A stretch of DNA of 64,000 bases, from contig NHNY01000028.1 of assembly GCA_002786065.1 (NCBI GenBank), positions 272,861 to 336,860 of the forward strand, read 5' to 3'. This document shows positions 31,297-41,788 of the stretch, in pieces. How positions within the stretch are numbered: position 1 is the stretch's first letter; the number at the start of each line of letters is the position of its first letter. The DNA comes from Microcyclospora pomicola (taxonomy: Eukaryota; Ascomycota; Dothideomycetes; Capnodiales). Both the position numbers and the translations under genes were made by a program. Below the pieces are notes generated by a model. That model searched no databases. It was not told the DNA's origin and worked only from the letters and a program-made list of their open reading frames with translations.

Positions 31297-32471
31297 TCAC
31301 TGCTTGCCGTCAAGATCGGTGTAGAAGTCCCAGCCAAAGTTGCCCGACGGGTCGTTGAACCGCAACTTCTTATCGATCGAGTCGATCTTCTTGACATCCT
31401 CGGCGTCCAGCTTGAAGTCTCCCTCGAAGTTCTGCTGGATGCGGGACTCCGTCTTGGACTTGGGGATCACCGTCCGTTCATGGGCAATGCCCCAAGCCAA
31501 CGCCACCTGTGCGCCACTCTTGTTGTATTTCTTGCCAATCTCGTTCAATGTCGGGTCATCGATCAGCTTGCCCGTGGACTCGTGCTTGGTGTAGATGGCG
31601 TTCTGGTTGCCGAACGGCGAGTATTGTGTCACGTGGATGCCCTTCTCCTTGTGCCAAGCATCAAAAGCTGCCTGCTGGAGATATGGATGGCATTCAATTT
31701 GGTGTGCCGCCGGTACCTGTGAGACGGTCAGCGTCTATTATATCCAGCCTAGCTTAGCAGGCGTCATAAACCACCTGCACTCACCACACTCGTCTCCTTC
31801 ACCAAGCGCTCCAGCTCAGCTTTGGAGAAGTTACTGACACCGATCGCTCTCGCCTTGCCCTTCTTGAAGCACTTCTCCATCGCCTTGTACGTGTCGACGA
31901 AGTCGGACTTGCCCGGGATGACCTTGCCGTCCTCGCCCTTGGGGAACATGTTGTCGCCGGACTTGAACGGACTCGGCCAGTGCATGAGGTACAAGTCGAC
32001 ATAATCAGTTCCCAGATCCTTCAACGAGGCGTCCAGTGCCGCCTCCACATCCTCCGGCGCATGTGAGTTGTTCCAGAGCTACAACCACGCGTGTCAGCCA
32101 AGTACCCAGACCATCAATTCATCGACCACTCCACCACTCACCTTAGTCGTGACAAAGATCTCCTCTCGGGGCACACCACTCTTCTTGATCGCCGCGCCAA
32201 CAGCAGGCTCAGTGCCGTAGATGCGCGCGGTATCGATGTGTCGGTAGCCCGTCTTGAGCGCCGCGAGGACCGCCGGCTCCTGCGCCTCCTTGTCCTGCCA
32301 GGTGCCGAAGCCAATGGCCGGGATGGAGGCGCCCGTGTTGAGCTTGAGCTGGGTTCCGCCCGTCGATGCCATGCTGCGCTGCTGCTGCTGTCGGATCGGT
32401 GCTTGCGACGATAAGTGTTTCGAGATGTTGTTGACGCGCGAAATAGCTGTAGAGATTGTGCGAGAAGGCAT
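31297..32471 (-). CDS. Aldo-keto reductase
   Basis: NADPH-dependent aldehyde/ketone reductase of the aldo-keto reductase superfamily (TIM barrel). Exons 32471-32142, 32078-31785 and 31716-31297, with introns of 63 and 68 nt, give 347 residues. The catalytic tetrad is visible: D80 and Y85 in HIDTARIYGTE, K110 in FVTTK, and H143 in LYLMHWP. The first intron falls exactly after K110. Other family blocks are GVSNFSKAELERL, AAHQIECHPYLQQ and VIPKSKTESRIQQNF (NADPH 2'-phosphate site). About 38 residues precede the barrel and are Ser/Arg/Gln-rich with few acids (MPSRTISTAISRVNNISKHL), which could be a mitochondrial targeting sequence; Met34 is an alternative cytosolic start. Substrate unknown; similar to glycerol/xylose-type reductases. 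Confidence 0.92.
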
Positions 32472-33308
32472 TATGTCGGGAGAGGAGAGGAGGGAGGATG
32501 GCGATGCTAGGTATAAGTAGTCAAGGCAGGCGAGTATCTACAATGATCTGCTCCACAATACACCCATCAAGGTTCCGCGTTTTCCTCAAGCTGTATGCTG
32601 TTCTGACGTTATGGCGTGTACATGTAGCTGCGTGCATGCCAATGGCTGGTGGCGAAAATGTATGTTGCTGCTGTTGTAGGCGTGCCGCAGTGACGTCGAC
32701 GTTGGAGATCGGCGGTGTTGTGACATTCCACCTTCTGTTCTGGTCTTGGACGGCAGTTCGAAAGACTACATGTGACCCTTGGTCTAAGCAGTCACTTTGG
32801 GAATCACGTACGTCTTCCTCGGTGTTTTCAAACCCACGCGAATGGAGCAGATCGAGTCTCTCCATATCGCAGAGATATGTGAGAGGATCAGGGCGGGAGG
32901 CTGTGTGGTGTACACACATTCCAGTCTTATACAACAGCAACAACAACAGTACACCTCTCGCAGAGATATTGGGATCACACAAGAGGAGAAACAACTCATC
33001 ATCAGTTCCTCAAACACCCCCACACCAACATACACTAGCCATCAGAATGTTCGCGCTGCGCAAACGATGTGTTCGCATTGCGAGGCTAGTATCTACCTAG
33101 ATAAGGTAGGTAAGGTAGGCAGCATCAATTTCCTCGAGGAACGAACTCTATAGCACTCTTCCGCCATCCTGATCTTTCTTCCTTTTCCCTTTGCGCGCGG
33201 AACCCGCCTCCATTAGAGCTCAAGCACACAGAAGAAGGGCCCGATCAAAGGCCCGCCCGTCCTTAGGAACGCCGACTTTTCCTCCCATCCACCCATGGTG
33301 AAAGGGGT
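32472..33308. other. Spacer between aldo-keto reductase and secreted-protein gene
   Basis: 837 bases, minus-strand genes on both sides. Near 33093-33119 is a tandem of the AAGGTAGG element with its inverted partner CTACCT. No gene supported. Confidence 0.45.
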
Positions 33309-33755
33309 TTACAACACAAAAAGGCCGGCAAGACCAGCAACGCCCGCGAACCCGAGGCCTGCGACGGCAGAGGGCAGCGACGCGCCGCCGGTAGACGTTG
33401 TAGACGAGCCCGAGCCAGCAGTGCCGGTCGTCGATGTGACGGTGCCGGTGACGGAGGTGAGGCTGGCGGTGGTGGTGGACTTGACGGTGGTGCCGGCGCT
33501 GCCACCAGTCGAGTGCACGGTGCCGTTGGTGCCGGTGCTGTAGATGACGCCGGTGCTGGCGGCTGTGCCGTTCGCGCTGGAAGAGTAGCCGGTGGCGGCG
33601 GCGGAGGAGACAGTCGAGGTGGTTGAGTAGCTGCGATTCAGGTGAGTTTGTTGCGCCGGTACGGTGTGTGAGGAGATGTGTGCTTACGCAGCATTGGGCT
33701 GTGGGACGGCGTGGACGGCCGCCGCGAGCGCCAGGGCGAGGAGTTGGTATTGCAT
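33309..33755 (-). CDS. Small GPI-anchored Ser/Thr-rich secreted protein
   Basis: Predicted cell-wall or plasma-membrane surface protein of 129 residues. Exon 1, 33755-33688, encodes the signal peptide MQYQLLALALAAAVHAVPQP; a 57-nt intron follows; exon 2, 33630-33309, encodes the rest. The mature part is almost wholly Ser, Thr, Gly, Ala and Val (for example KSTTTASLTSVTGTVTSTTG), typical of O-mannosylated wall proteins. It ends with a short spacer and a hydrophobic tail, SAVAGLGFAGVAGLAGLFVL, that has the form of a GPI-attachment signal; the GGAS stretch before it is a plausible anchor site. No catalytic domain. The neighbour at 34779-35079 shares its signal peptide and intron position, suggesting common descent. 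Confidence 0.78.
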
Positions 33756-34778
33756 GTTTGTTGATGTGAAAGTGCGTGAAGAAGGGTGATTAAAGGTGTC
33801 GCGAGTGGAAGCAACGATGATATCGAGAATGCTTGATGGACGAAACGAATGTAGAAGTCTGACGAATGCGCAGAAGAAAGGACGAAAGACGACAGGAAGT
33901 TCAATAGAGATTTATTGATCCAGCACGAGCATGTGAGGCAGACGTTGCAAGGCTGACGGGTGCCTAGTGGAGCAGACACGAGGACGACGTACGACGATTA
34001 CGATGGGGTGAGGACGAGGCCAGGAACCAGAGGCGAAGGGGCGAGCTGGTGCTAAATATAAGGTCCCGTCAGGTACAGGAAGATTTCACGAGCAGGCACA
34101 TGCCTAATGTAGATCATGGACTGATTGACATGTGTCTGGACGAGGCTGTAGGTATGCAGACACACTGTGCGTCCAGGCGTGCGTGGGTTCAGGTTTGGTG
34201 AGGAGATGTGTTACATTGGGGCTGTTGGATGCAAGGATGCGTGTATCAGAGATGCCAGGGGGCGCCCTTGTTTAGGACCGAAATGGTGCAGATTGCGTAA
34301 CATCGCCTCACGACTTGCCACAACCTTTCTCCAATCACTGCATTCCTACACTTATAAGGTCATGTAAGGCTAATATCCATACATCCATAGAGTACATCTG
34401 AAAACTGCTTACAAAGACATAGATTACATGTATCTGCAAATTTTCACCGATCGTGATTCCACGAATCGTCGAAAACTTGACAATGACGGTAATCAAGCAG
34501 ATCAAACAATTCTATTGGAGAGAAACACAGAGTGACTTCTTCGAAAGACGAATCGCGCTTCTCCTTTTTCTCCACCATGATACTTCCTCACTTTCCTCCT
34601 TGAACGAATGTTACCCTGGCCAAATCAATCGGAACCCGTCCGAGACCATGTCCCATCCGTCCTGACGACGACATCGACAAGAATCTTGCACTTCTAGTGC
34701 GAGCAGGCCCGCAACACCAGGTGCGTCGGCGACAGCGAGATCCGTGACGGCCGTCGTCACCATCGCGTCGTTGATGAT
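33756..34778. other. Spacer between the two secreted-protein genes
   Basis: 1.0 kb holding the promoter of the GPI-protein gene and the 3' end of the other. On the minus strand a CCTTATATTT element lies at 34054-34063, about 300 bases before the GPI-protein ATG; a near copy precedes the other gene. No further gene supported. Confidence 0.45.
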
Positions 34779-35079
34779 CTAGGCGGTCGGCGCATAGGTT
34801 GGAGGACCGGTTGGAGCACCGGAGGGAGGCATGCCACCGCTTGGAGGGGGGCCACCAGATGGCATCCCAGTGCCAACAGGACCCCACGGAGCGGTTCCGG
34901 ACATCGGAGGGGGCATGCCGGTTCCCGGAGCGGGAGGAGTGCCAGTTGGCTTGCTGGAATCCCGATCAGTTCTCGTGTCGAGCTGTCAGGATAGGGTGGT
35001 GAACTTACGCAGCACTGGTGACCTGGGGAGCGGCGTAGACGGCGGCGGCCAGCGCCAAGGTGAGGAGTTTGTATTGCAT
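34779..35079 (-). CDS. Small secreted Pro/Gly-rich protein
   Basis: Short gene of two exons, 35079-35009 and 34953-34779, separated by a 55-nt GT-AG intron, giving 81 residues. The N-terminus MQYKLLTLALAAAVYAAPQV is a clear signal peptide, nearly the same as that of the neighbour at 33309-33755. The intron interrupts the same place in both genes (after GC of an Ala codon, phase 2). The mature part is Pro, Gly and Thr-rich with loose repeats of the type GTGMP and SGGMPPSG, no cysteines and no hydrophobic tail, so it should be secreted rather than anchored. Such proteins can be wall components or effector-like, but no function can be assigned. Evidence is the signal peptide plus the shared gene structure. 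Confidence 0.7.
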
Positions 35080-35935
35080 CTTGAGAGTGGTTGGTTGGTT
35101 GGGGTGGCGTTCGGGAGCGGTAGGTTGAGGAACAAGCGTGTGAGTTTAAGTGTTGTTAAAATGAATAGGTCCTTCAGAGGAGAAGAGACGAGAATATAAG
35201 GAAAAACGCGGCTCTGATGATCACCAAACTCTTACAGTAGCTTATGATGCGGTGGATGGTGCATGAAACCAGGGTTTGAGGCGCAACCAGCGGCGTTACG
35301 ACGACGCCTACGAGAGCGCCAAGGTCATGACAATAGGACTAAAGCCCTACGAGTGCTGATCTGGCGTAGATACGCGCCGATGATTGTGGATGTGGATGTG
35401 TTGGTGGGAAGAAGCTACAGGATGCAGTCCGCTGCGGTCGGGTGTCGGGGAGCTGCAGACCGCGTACGCCGGCCACGCGTCTTGTTACACTCCTATCACT
35501 CTGACGCTTCACTGCATAGTATTACATACCGACCTCTGACAGCACAATACCTCCCATCAGTCATGATATAACCTGTACTTTTACAGTCATCGACTCAGAG
35601 TAGCCATGTGGATGGTAAAGTGAGCAAGGCGTAGGCTAAGATGCCATCTGCCAATAATGCGTACGTATTTGTTCGTATAGAGCTGGCAATGCTACTAGCA
35701 GCCGACGGTGAGCGACGATCAAGCAAGATCTGAAACCTCAACCAAGCATACCATGCAAGGGAACGAGAACAAGAGGGTCATCTAGTACATGCCACTACGT
35801 TTCGGCGGCTCAAGCTTCATGAGATGAATGCCCATCTGTGCATCTTGCTAGCAGATACGGCCTGGTCTGCAATGGAGACTTCCAGGCGTCGCTTAGTAGT
35901 GCTCAGGGCTGGTCAAGCTTTGCTTATCACTGGCC
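35080..35935. other. Spacer upstream of the small secreted-protein gene
   Basis: 856 bases between a minus-strand promoter and the SCAP 3' end. It carries a minus-strand CCTTATATTC element (35192-35201) about 115 bases before the ATG at 35079. No gene seen. Confidence 0.45.
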
Positions 35936-38900
35936 CTACAGTCGCTTCCGCGACGGAATCTTGCGCCTCGAACTAGACGTCGTTCGTTGTAGCGGAGATA
36001 GTCCTGTGGATCGCTGACGTCCACTATGCGAGATGATCTTGACGTGGTTACCGAAAGCGACAGCAACAGAGTGCGGGCCCAGAAGAGCAGCTGGCCCGGC
36101 ATGGTTGACGTATAAGGCTGTGTCCTGGGTAGGGTCCGATTCTAGTGTAGCAGAACAGTCCACCGTCTGCATTTCCCCGTCGAATGAAAATCTGTAGGCC
36201 TCCCATTCATGTGCAGACGTGGGCGGCGCAACGCTGCGGCTATGTCGACGGTGGCGTACCTGTGCTGAGGTTTCTGAACGTGACTTCATGCTTATGTCTG
36301 GGCCACTGCTCGGCGATTGGCGTTTTTGGCGCTTTCGTAGCCCCAGGATGGCGCACGACCTCAATGCATGCCAGGTGCCGCTGCGTGCCAGCTTGTGAGA
36401 GTCTTGACGTACACTGGCGAATGAGGCACACGAATTTGTGCTCTTGCGTAGACAGATTGGAGCTTCCACCTGCCCGTTGTTGTCTGAGGCAGTCCAAGTC
36501 ACCACTTCGACCTCGTCCTTCCTGTCTTGGTAGCTGGCAACACTAATGCTCGCAAGGGCGACAGAGCCGCACATGGGACAATCCGTCACTCGTCCTACCA
36601 GAGCAGGACCAAACGAGTCTCGGCTCTGATCAACTTCGAGTCTTGCGATGACGCCAAGGGTCTGACTATCCACAAAGAAAATGGCTACTCTGGTGTTCAT
36701 GAGAAGGATATCGTTACCGAGGCCAGGATGATAGTCGATGTGAATGCCGCCTGTCAAGTCTTCGTAGGTTAGCTCGATCGAACCTGAGCTACTTTCTGTC
36801 CATGACCCTAGCATCCAGGTATACGCCACAAGCCTTGCCGTCTCAGTAACCACCACAAGTCTTCTCACTTGGCTCGATGGTTCAATGATGGCGGCGCCGA
36901 TCAGTGGGGTTGACGAAAGCTCCGAAAAGAGCTTACTGTCTGACTCAAGACTGCTCATCACCATGCGTCCGCCAGAAGTGAGCACCAGGAGGTGAGTTTG
37001 CAGGGCCTCATCAAGTAACAGGCGGACGAACTGAAATAGGACGGGCGGGTGGTCGTCCGGATATTCCAAGAACTGAGTGAAATTGTTCTGGATGCAGCTG
37101 TATATGTAGATACGGTTGTCATTGCAATGACAAGCCATCCAATCTGCACTCTCATCCAATGTCGCGTCTTGAATGGGCCATACGATCTGGGCCAACGCAT
37201 TTGTAGGAACAGCAGTCGTTTGCCGGGACTGCTGTGACCAATCGAATACCGAGATCGCTATGGTTCGGTCCAGGCCCACGCTGATGAAGTGTCCACGATC
37301 GGTTCCAAACATCTTCACAATGTCGATCTTGTGTGGCATTCTTAGCAGCTGCACCGAGACGCTTTCCATACGCTCGCCGTCGATGGCTTCGAGGTCATCC
37401 GCCTCATTGTAAAGCAAGAAGTTCATGAGGACAGCGACAAAAGCTACACCAAAGATGACGACGACAACAACAGGGAAAAAATGGTGGACGGCGAAGGATC
37501 TGAGGGCCTGTGTCCATGGTTCCGGGGATAAAGGTGCTTCAGATCGATCTGCCCCAGGGAGAACCACGATAAGTGGTGTGAACAGACGTAGAACAAAGCT
37601 GTCTGATCCAGGCTTGGCCAGGCGCATGACATCTCTGGCGGTCTCAAAATCTTGCATCCGCATCCACTCACCAGGGGTCAAAGTGGCGTTCATTGGCGGA
37701 GGGGTGAAGGAATCAAACTCTGCCACCCCAGAGGCACTTCCTCGAACTAAGCTGAGAAGGTAACGCAAGCCACCGATTTGTTCGTGTCGCTCAAAGAAAT
37801 GGTAGTTGAGAGAAAGAATAAATGTTGTTGTCACAGCAGTGCCTGCCATTCGTGTACTGAAAGGCAGTCTTCCTTGAACAAGCGCATCAAACCAGCTCGA
37901 CTTCGAGGGAGACGATCGACGGGTTCCACTTCTGGGATTCGAACGCGAGAGAGCATCTTGTAGCTCAAGACGTCGAATGTCGACGTTCAGCACAGCCACG
38001 AAAAAGGTTAATAGAAAAAACAGATCGAACAGTGTTGCGATGCACGCAAAGGCACAGAATGCACCAACTCCAGGTGACACAAATCTTGACAGTATTGACA
38101 GTATCATGAGGTTCTGTATCACGGTTGCGACAGAGACGGGCCCGATGTCTCCAAGAGCGTTGGCAATGCGCTGATCGGTCGCCATAGTCGGCGGATAGGC
38201 CAAGATAGCGTTGATTACTCTGAACATATTCTCCAATCCGATGACTAACACCACAAATGGGTAGGCGTTTCTCGGCACCATGGAGAGGTTTATCTTGAGA
38301 AGATCGCAGACCGTGATGCTAGAGAGGATCGAAAAGGTCACATGCGTGATGACTGTGACTATCAATCCCAAACGGCTGTGGAATGCCTTGAGCCTCCTCA
38401 GACTCAGGAAAACGTAGACGACCAGACAAGAGTATGCAAAGGCGAGCAAAAAGTTCTCCTTCCAGGTCAATGGCGTGAAGGAGAACTCATACACTCGAGC
38501 TCGTGTTATCTGCCCATTTGACGGATACATTGTACAGTCTTTGCAAACGTCCGTCGACAACGAAATCATCCTGCTTGCCCAGTTTTTTCCGGCACCATCT
38601 TCGACTCTGTTCATAAGTGTGATGACAAGCGCATCTGCAGCTTGCAGCTTCCACCTGTCGAACTTCTTTCCTGCGAAGACAGAAGCTGGTCGTAGGGCGA
38701 CATTTAGAGAAGACACAGTCTTGGACTTATCTTGAATGGTCTGCAGCACGTCGTGATCCTCTTCTATGGCTGAGATCGAGTTGTTCCAATACATTAATGG
38801 CGAATGATAGCCCCAAGTCATGGAGCTGTGTATTGACTGATCGTCATCGGTCGATATTGGGAGCATGTCCTCCAGGCCAATCAGCTGCTGTTGGATGGCT

Positions 38901-39244
38901 AACGCACTTCTCAATACAGACTTGTTAAGAGCTTGGTCGGTGCTACCATAGATCCACACTTGTCTCATTTCGACATCTGTCCGACCTGGACTGTGGTCTA
39001 GTGGCCTTGCAGTGGCCCAGACATGATGTGGATAAGCAGAAATGCCAGCTGTTGGCGATTCGGAGAGGAGCAAACTCGGGTACGAGCAACCCATAGCAAT
39101 GGCCACGGAAACAAGCATGGCAACAAGCCAGTGCTGAGCAGTGGTTTTGCCATGTCTGTAGAATGCCCGGCGGACGGGATGTTCTGGGGTCAGTCGAGGG
39201 GGATCGGAGGTGCCGCGCAAAGGATAGAGGAGAAGCCAGATCAT
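35936..39244 (-). CDS. SREBP cleavage-activating protein (SCAP) with sterol-sensing domain
   Basis: ER membrane protein that escorts SREBP-type transcription factors and senses sterols; in fungi the pathway controls ergosterol synthesis and low-oxygen growth. One exon, 1102 residues. A first membrane helix (WLVAMLVSVAIAMGC, about 38-55) is followed by a lumenal loop of about 200 residues. The sterol-sensing domain spans about 265-425, with ENFLLAFAYSCLVVYVFLSL, VPRNAYPFVVLVIGLENMFR and FCAFACIATLFDLFFLLTFF as successive helices. A helix near 480 and another near 590 close the membrane part. The C-terminal half is a degenerate WD-repeat domain (for example MFGTDRGHFISVGLDRTIAI). LENMFR is a strong SCAP-type signature and separates it from HMG-CoA reductase and Patched relatives. 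No SREBP gene is in this window. Confidence 0.9.
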   Translation of the reverse strand: MIWLLLYPLRGTSDPPRLTPEHPVRRAFYRHGKTTAQHWLVAMLVSVAIAMGCSYPSLLLSESPTAGISAYPHHVWATARPLDHSPGRTDVEMRQVWIYGSTDQALNKSVLRSALAIQQQLIGLEDMLPISTDDDQSIHSSMTWGYHSPLMYWNNSISAIEEDHDVLQTIQDKSKTVSSLNVALRPASVFAGKKFDRWKLQAADALVITLMNRVEDGAGKNWASRMISLSTDVCKDCTMYPSNGQITRARVYEFSFTPLTWKENFLLAFAYSCLVVYVFLSLRRLKAFHSRLGLIVTVITHVTFSILSSITVCDLLKINLSMVPRNAYPFVVLVIGLENMFRVINAILAYPPTMATDQRIANALGDIGPVSVATVIQNLMILSILSRFVSPGVGAFCAFACIATLFDLFFLLTFFVAVLNVDIRRLELQDALSRSNPRSGTRRSSPSKSSWFDALVQGRLPFSTRMAGTAVTTTFILSLNYHFFERHEQIGGLRYLLSLVRGSASGVAEFDSFTPPPMNATLTPGEWMRMQDFETARDVMRLAKPGSDSFVLRLFTPLIVVLPGADRSEAPLSPEPWTQALRSFAVHHFFPVVVVVIFGVAFVAVLMNFLLYNEADDLEAIDGERMESVSVQLLRMPHKIDIVKMFGTDRGHFISVGLDRTIAISVFDWSQQSRQTTAVPTNALAQIVWPIQDATLDESADWMACHCNDNRIYIYSCIQNNFTQFLEYPDDHPPVLFQFVRLLLDEALQTHLLVLTSGGRMVMSSLESDSKLFSELSSTPLIGAAIIEPSSQVRRLVVVTETARLVAYTWMLGSWTESSSGSIELTYEDLTGGIHIDYHPGLGNDILLMNTRVAIFFVDSQTLGVIARLEVDQSRDSFGPALVGRVTDCPMCGSVALASISVASYQDRKDEVEVVTWTASDNNGQVEAPICLRKSTNSCASFASVRQDSHKLARSGTWHALRSCAILGLRKRQKRQSPSSGPDISMKSRSETSAQVRHRRHSRSVAPPTSAHEWEAYRFSFDGEMQTVDCSATLESDPTQDTALYVNHAGPAALLGPHSVAVAFGNHVKIISHSGRQRSTGLSPLQRTTSSSRRKIPSRKRL

Positions 39245-39908
39245 ACTGAGCCTGATGGGTATTGAAGTAGAGCGATATGGTAATCCATTATCATGGCTCT
39301 GAGGTGAGCGCTAGACAGGATGTAAAGGCGCCATCCATCGGTAGGTGATCTTCCAAGCCAAGCTGCCTACTAAATATATTGACAGCCCGACTTTTCTGTT
39401 GAGGTTAAACGTTACCCACACATGTATGCATATGAGAGTCTCAGAATGTCAAACGTGTACAATGACCACCCTGGCAAGCTCAGCAGAAGTAGTTACCGCG
39501 ACCAAAAGTCTACGCGCACATGACCAGGTATATCGAATGGTCGTATGAATCACACTTGGGAGACTCCTCAGGGCTATTTCTTCTTGAGTGCAAAGAGGCG
39601 CCAGCATCTAGCAGTCCAGACGGGACTTCGACTGTGACACGAAGGTTTGGAGTTCAGTGATGGCGTAGCACAAGCATACGCAGGAACATGAAGTCTAGAC
39701 GTGCATCGACTTTTGACAATCCCTGTGAGCTACCAATGGCGGCTCCAGGCCCGCGATAAACTAGACCCAGCAACTGACAACGTCAGAGGGCAGATAGCAT
39801 AGACGAGCTTAGCTCTACTACCGCCAGCAAAGTCACAGCAGTCGGCCCACCTATACTCGACTCTTCAGCTCTTCAGCTCCCCGGTAGACCGCTTTAACGA
39901 TAGACATC
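39245..39908. other. Divergent promoter region SCAP/VMA13
   Basis: 664 bases between the ATG codons of SCAP (minus) and the V-ATPase subunit H gene (plus). No coding potential; no specific site was recognised. Confidence 0.5.
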
Positions 39909-41408
39909 ATGTCTCTGGATCCGCCAGCCTACATTCTCTCGCTGCAGAACAACATCCGTGCCCGATCAATCGGATGGGAAGGCGCAGTACGGGCCAAGAC
40001 GATCTCTGACGAAGACCTGGCGAAGATCAAGAAGATCGACAAAGTACGAAAAGAGCAACGCAGACAGACCGTTGAGGGTGATATCAAGACCTATACGGTG
40101 TTGCTGTCCGGCAATGATGGCGCAAAGAGCATCTTCGAAAGTGCTGCCAAGCGACCCGATATCCTTCAATACATGCTTGTGCTTGCAGGAGATCTTGTTG
40201 ATGGTATGGGACGCAACGCCTGATACGAAGAAGTGATCTGACCCCTCGCAGACATCCCAGCGCTCACCGAGTCGCTCATCAGAGAACCGCATCCGTTCAA
40301 AGCACTGCTTCCTCTACTAAAGCAGTCCAACAATCCCGAAGACCCCATACCACTACTCGCATCCTCTCTTCTGGCCTCTTTGTTGTCGCACGCTCTTATT
40401 TCAAACCCGAAGTCAACGCCTGAGATTGACGAGGCTCTGCCGACACTCTACTCATATGTCGCAACACTTTCCGACACAACAGACTCCAACTTGCAAGATA
40501 TTGCGGTACAAGAATACAGCGCGCTCTTGATCTCGGCCAAGTCAAGGACGCAGTTCTGGAAACAGCGCAAAGAGACGCTCGGTCCACTGTTCAACATCTT
40601 GCAAACTGCAACCGCTGGAAAGGATTCCGAGAGCACAATATACAATGGATCCGCTGCAGGCAGCGTCAGAAGCGCAGGAGAGAGCACAATCAAGGTTGGT
40701 GGTAATGTAGGCTTACAACTCATGTACCACGTACTCATGGCGGTCTGGCAATTGTCATTTGAAGGCAAAGCCGTTGGCCAGGGGCTCGACGAGGAATACG
40801 ACATCATTCCGCTGTACACGCAGCTATTGAAGATCTCGCCAAAAGAGAAGACTACGCGATTAATTCTTGGGACTCTCAACAACCTGCTTTCAAGTAACAG
40901 GAGCACACTCATGCCGGCTGCCCTACCCGCCAAGCTTCCAACTGTCCTTGCCAACCTCAAGAGTCGACATCTGACGGACCAAGACTTACTTGAAGACCTG
41001 CAAAGCCTCAACAACCTCATGGATGAGTATACCAAAACTCAGACGACGTTTGGCGAATACGAAGCAGAAGTACAATCCGGCCATCTCCGCTGGTCACCAC
41101 CACACAAGAACCAAGACTTTTGGCGTGAGAACGCACGACAGATCATTGAAAACGAGAACGGTGCACTCTGCAAGAAATTGGCAGAGACCTTGTCGAAAGA
41201 TTGGGAGAGTGACAAGCAGGTGCTCGCTATTGGATGTAGTGATGTGGCATATCTGGTCAAGGAGTGCCCGGAGAAAAGGCAGCAACTGGAACGGATGGGA
41301 CTCAAGGCTCGCGTCATGGCGCTGATGCAGGATGAGAATGAAAGTGTTCGGTGGGAGAGTCTGCGCGCTGTGGGTGAGTGGTTGAGATATAGCTTCGACC
41401 AGAAGTGA
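39909..41408 (+). CDS. VMA13: V-type ATPase subunit H (Vma13)
   Basis: Peripheral regulatory subunit of the V1 sector of the vacuolar proton ATPase; it activates the assembled pump and silences free V1. Two exons, 39909-40203 and 40252-41408, with a 48-nt intron, give 483 residues, normal for the family. All-helical HEAT/armadillo protein. The N-terminus is MSLDPPAYILSLQNNIRARS. The central part is LMYHVLMAVWQLSFEG, the C-terminal domain includes DQDLLEDLQSLNNLMDEYTK, and the family signature is SPPHKNQDFWRENARQIIE, ending VRWESLRAVGEWLRYSF. No targeting or membrane segments, as expected. The intron splits an Asp codon (GTTGATG / ACATC). Confidence 0.94.
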
Positions 41409-41681
41409 GGATTGAGTGTTGTACCTGCTTGGGGAAGTAGAAACTGGCGTTCGCGATGTATAGAGCTGTACAGGGTTTCTACTTCGAGTTTTGTCGTCGG
41501 AACCTGATGTTCACATATTCTACCACCTGTAAAGTTGCACAAGTATGATTTTCCGTGATCATAGAGTCACGGAGTCCGAGTGTATGGGTGTTCATGCTGC
41601 TCTCCAAAAAAAACCCGTCATCTCTGTTCAGAGAGGAAAAACAAACCTTCAACCATACCTTAAATAGAGGTAAAGCAAAAG

Positions 41682-41686
41682 AAAAA
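41682..41686 (-). terminator. RNA polymerase III terminator of tRNA-Arg
   Basis: A run of five T on the minus strand, 12 bases past the tRNA discriminator base, followed by a second T run (CTTTTGC). This is the standard Pol III stop signal. Confidence 0.8.
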
Positions 41687-41697
41687 GTGATACGAGT

Positions 41698-41788
41698 CAC
41701 CCCACGCGAGACTCGAACTCGCAGCCTCCAGATTACATCGAGCTTCCGGGTATAGAAGTCTGGCGCGCTACCATTGCGCCAGCAGGGC
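41698..41788 (-). tRNA. tRNA-Arg (UCU) with 19-nt intron
   Basis: A 72-nt mature tRNA folds from 41788 to 41698. The acceptor stem is GCCCTGC / GTGGGGT (four Watson-Crick and three G-U pairs) with discriminator G. D arm GCGC AATGGTA GCGC. Anticodon stem CCAGA / TCTGG with loop CTTCTA...A and anticodon TCT (41756-41754). Five-base variable loop AGGCT. T arm GCGAG TTCGAGT CTCGC. The intron, 41752-41734, sits after position 37, the canonical place, and must be removed by the tRNA endonuclease and joined by the ligase whose gene (TRL1) lies 9 kb downstream. A-box (TGGCGCAATGG) and B-box (AGTTCGAGTC) promoter sequences are intact. Confidence 0.92.

Noticed and set aside
37920-37960. tRNA-like GATTCGAAC string
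   Set aside because: Lies inside the SCAP coding sequence and no cloverleaf forms around it.
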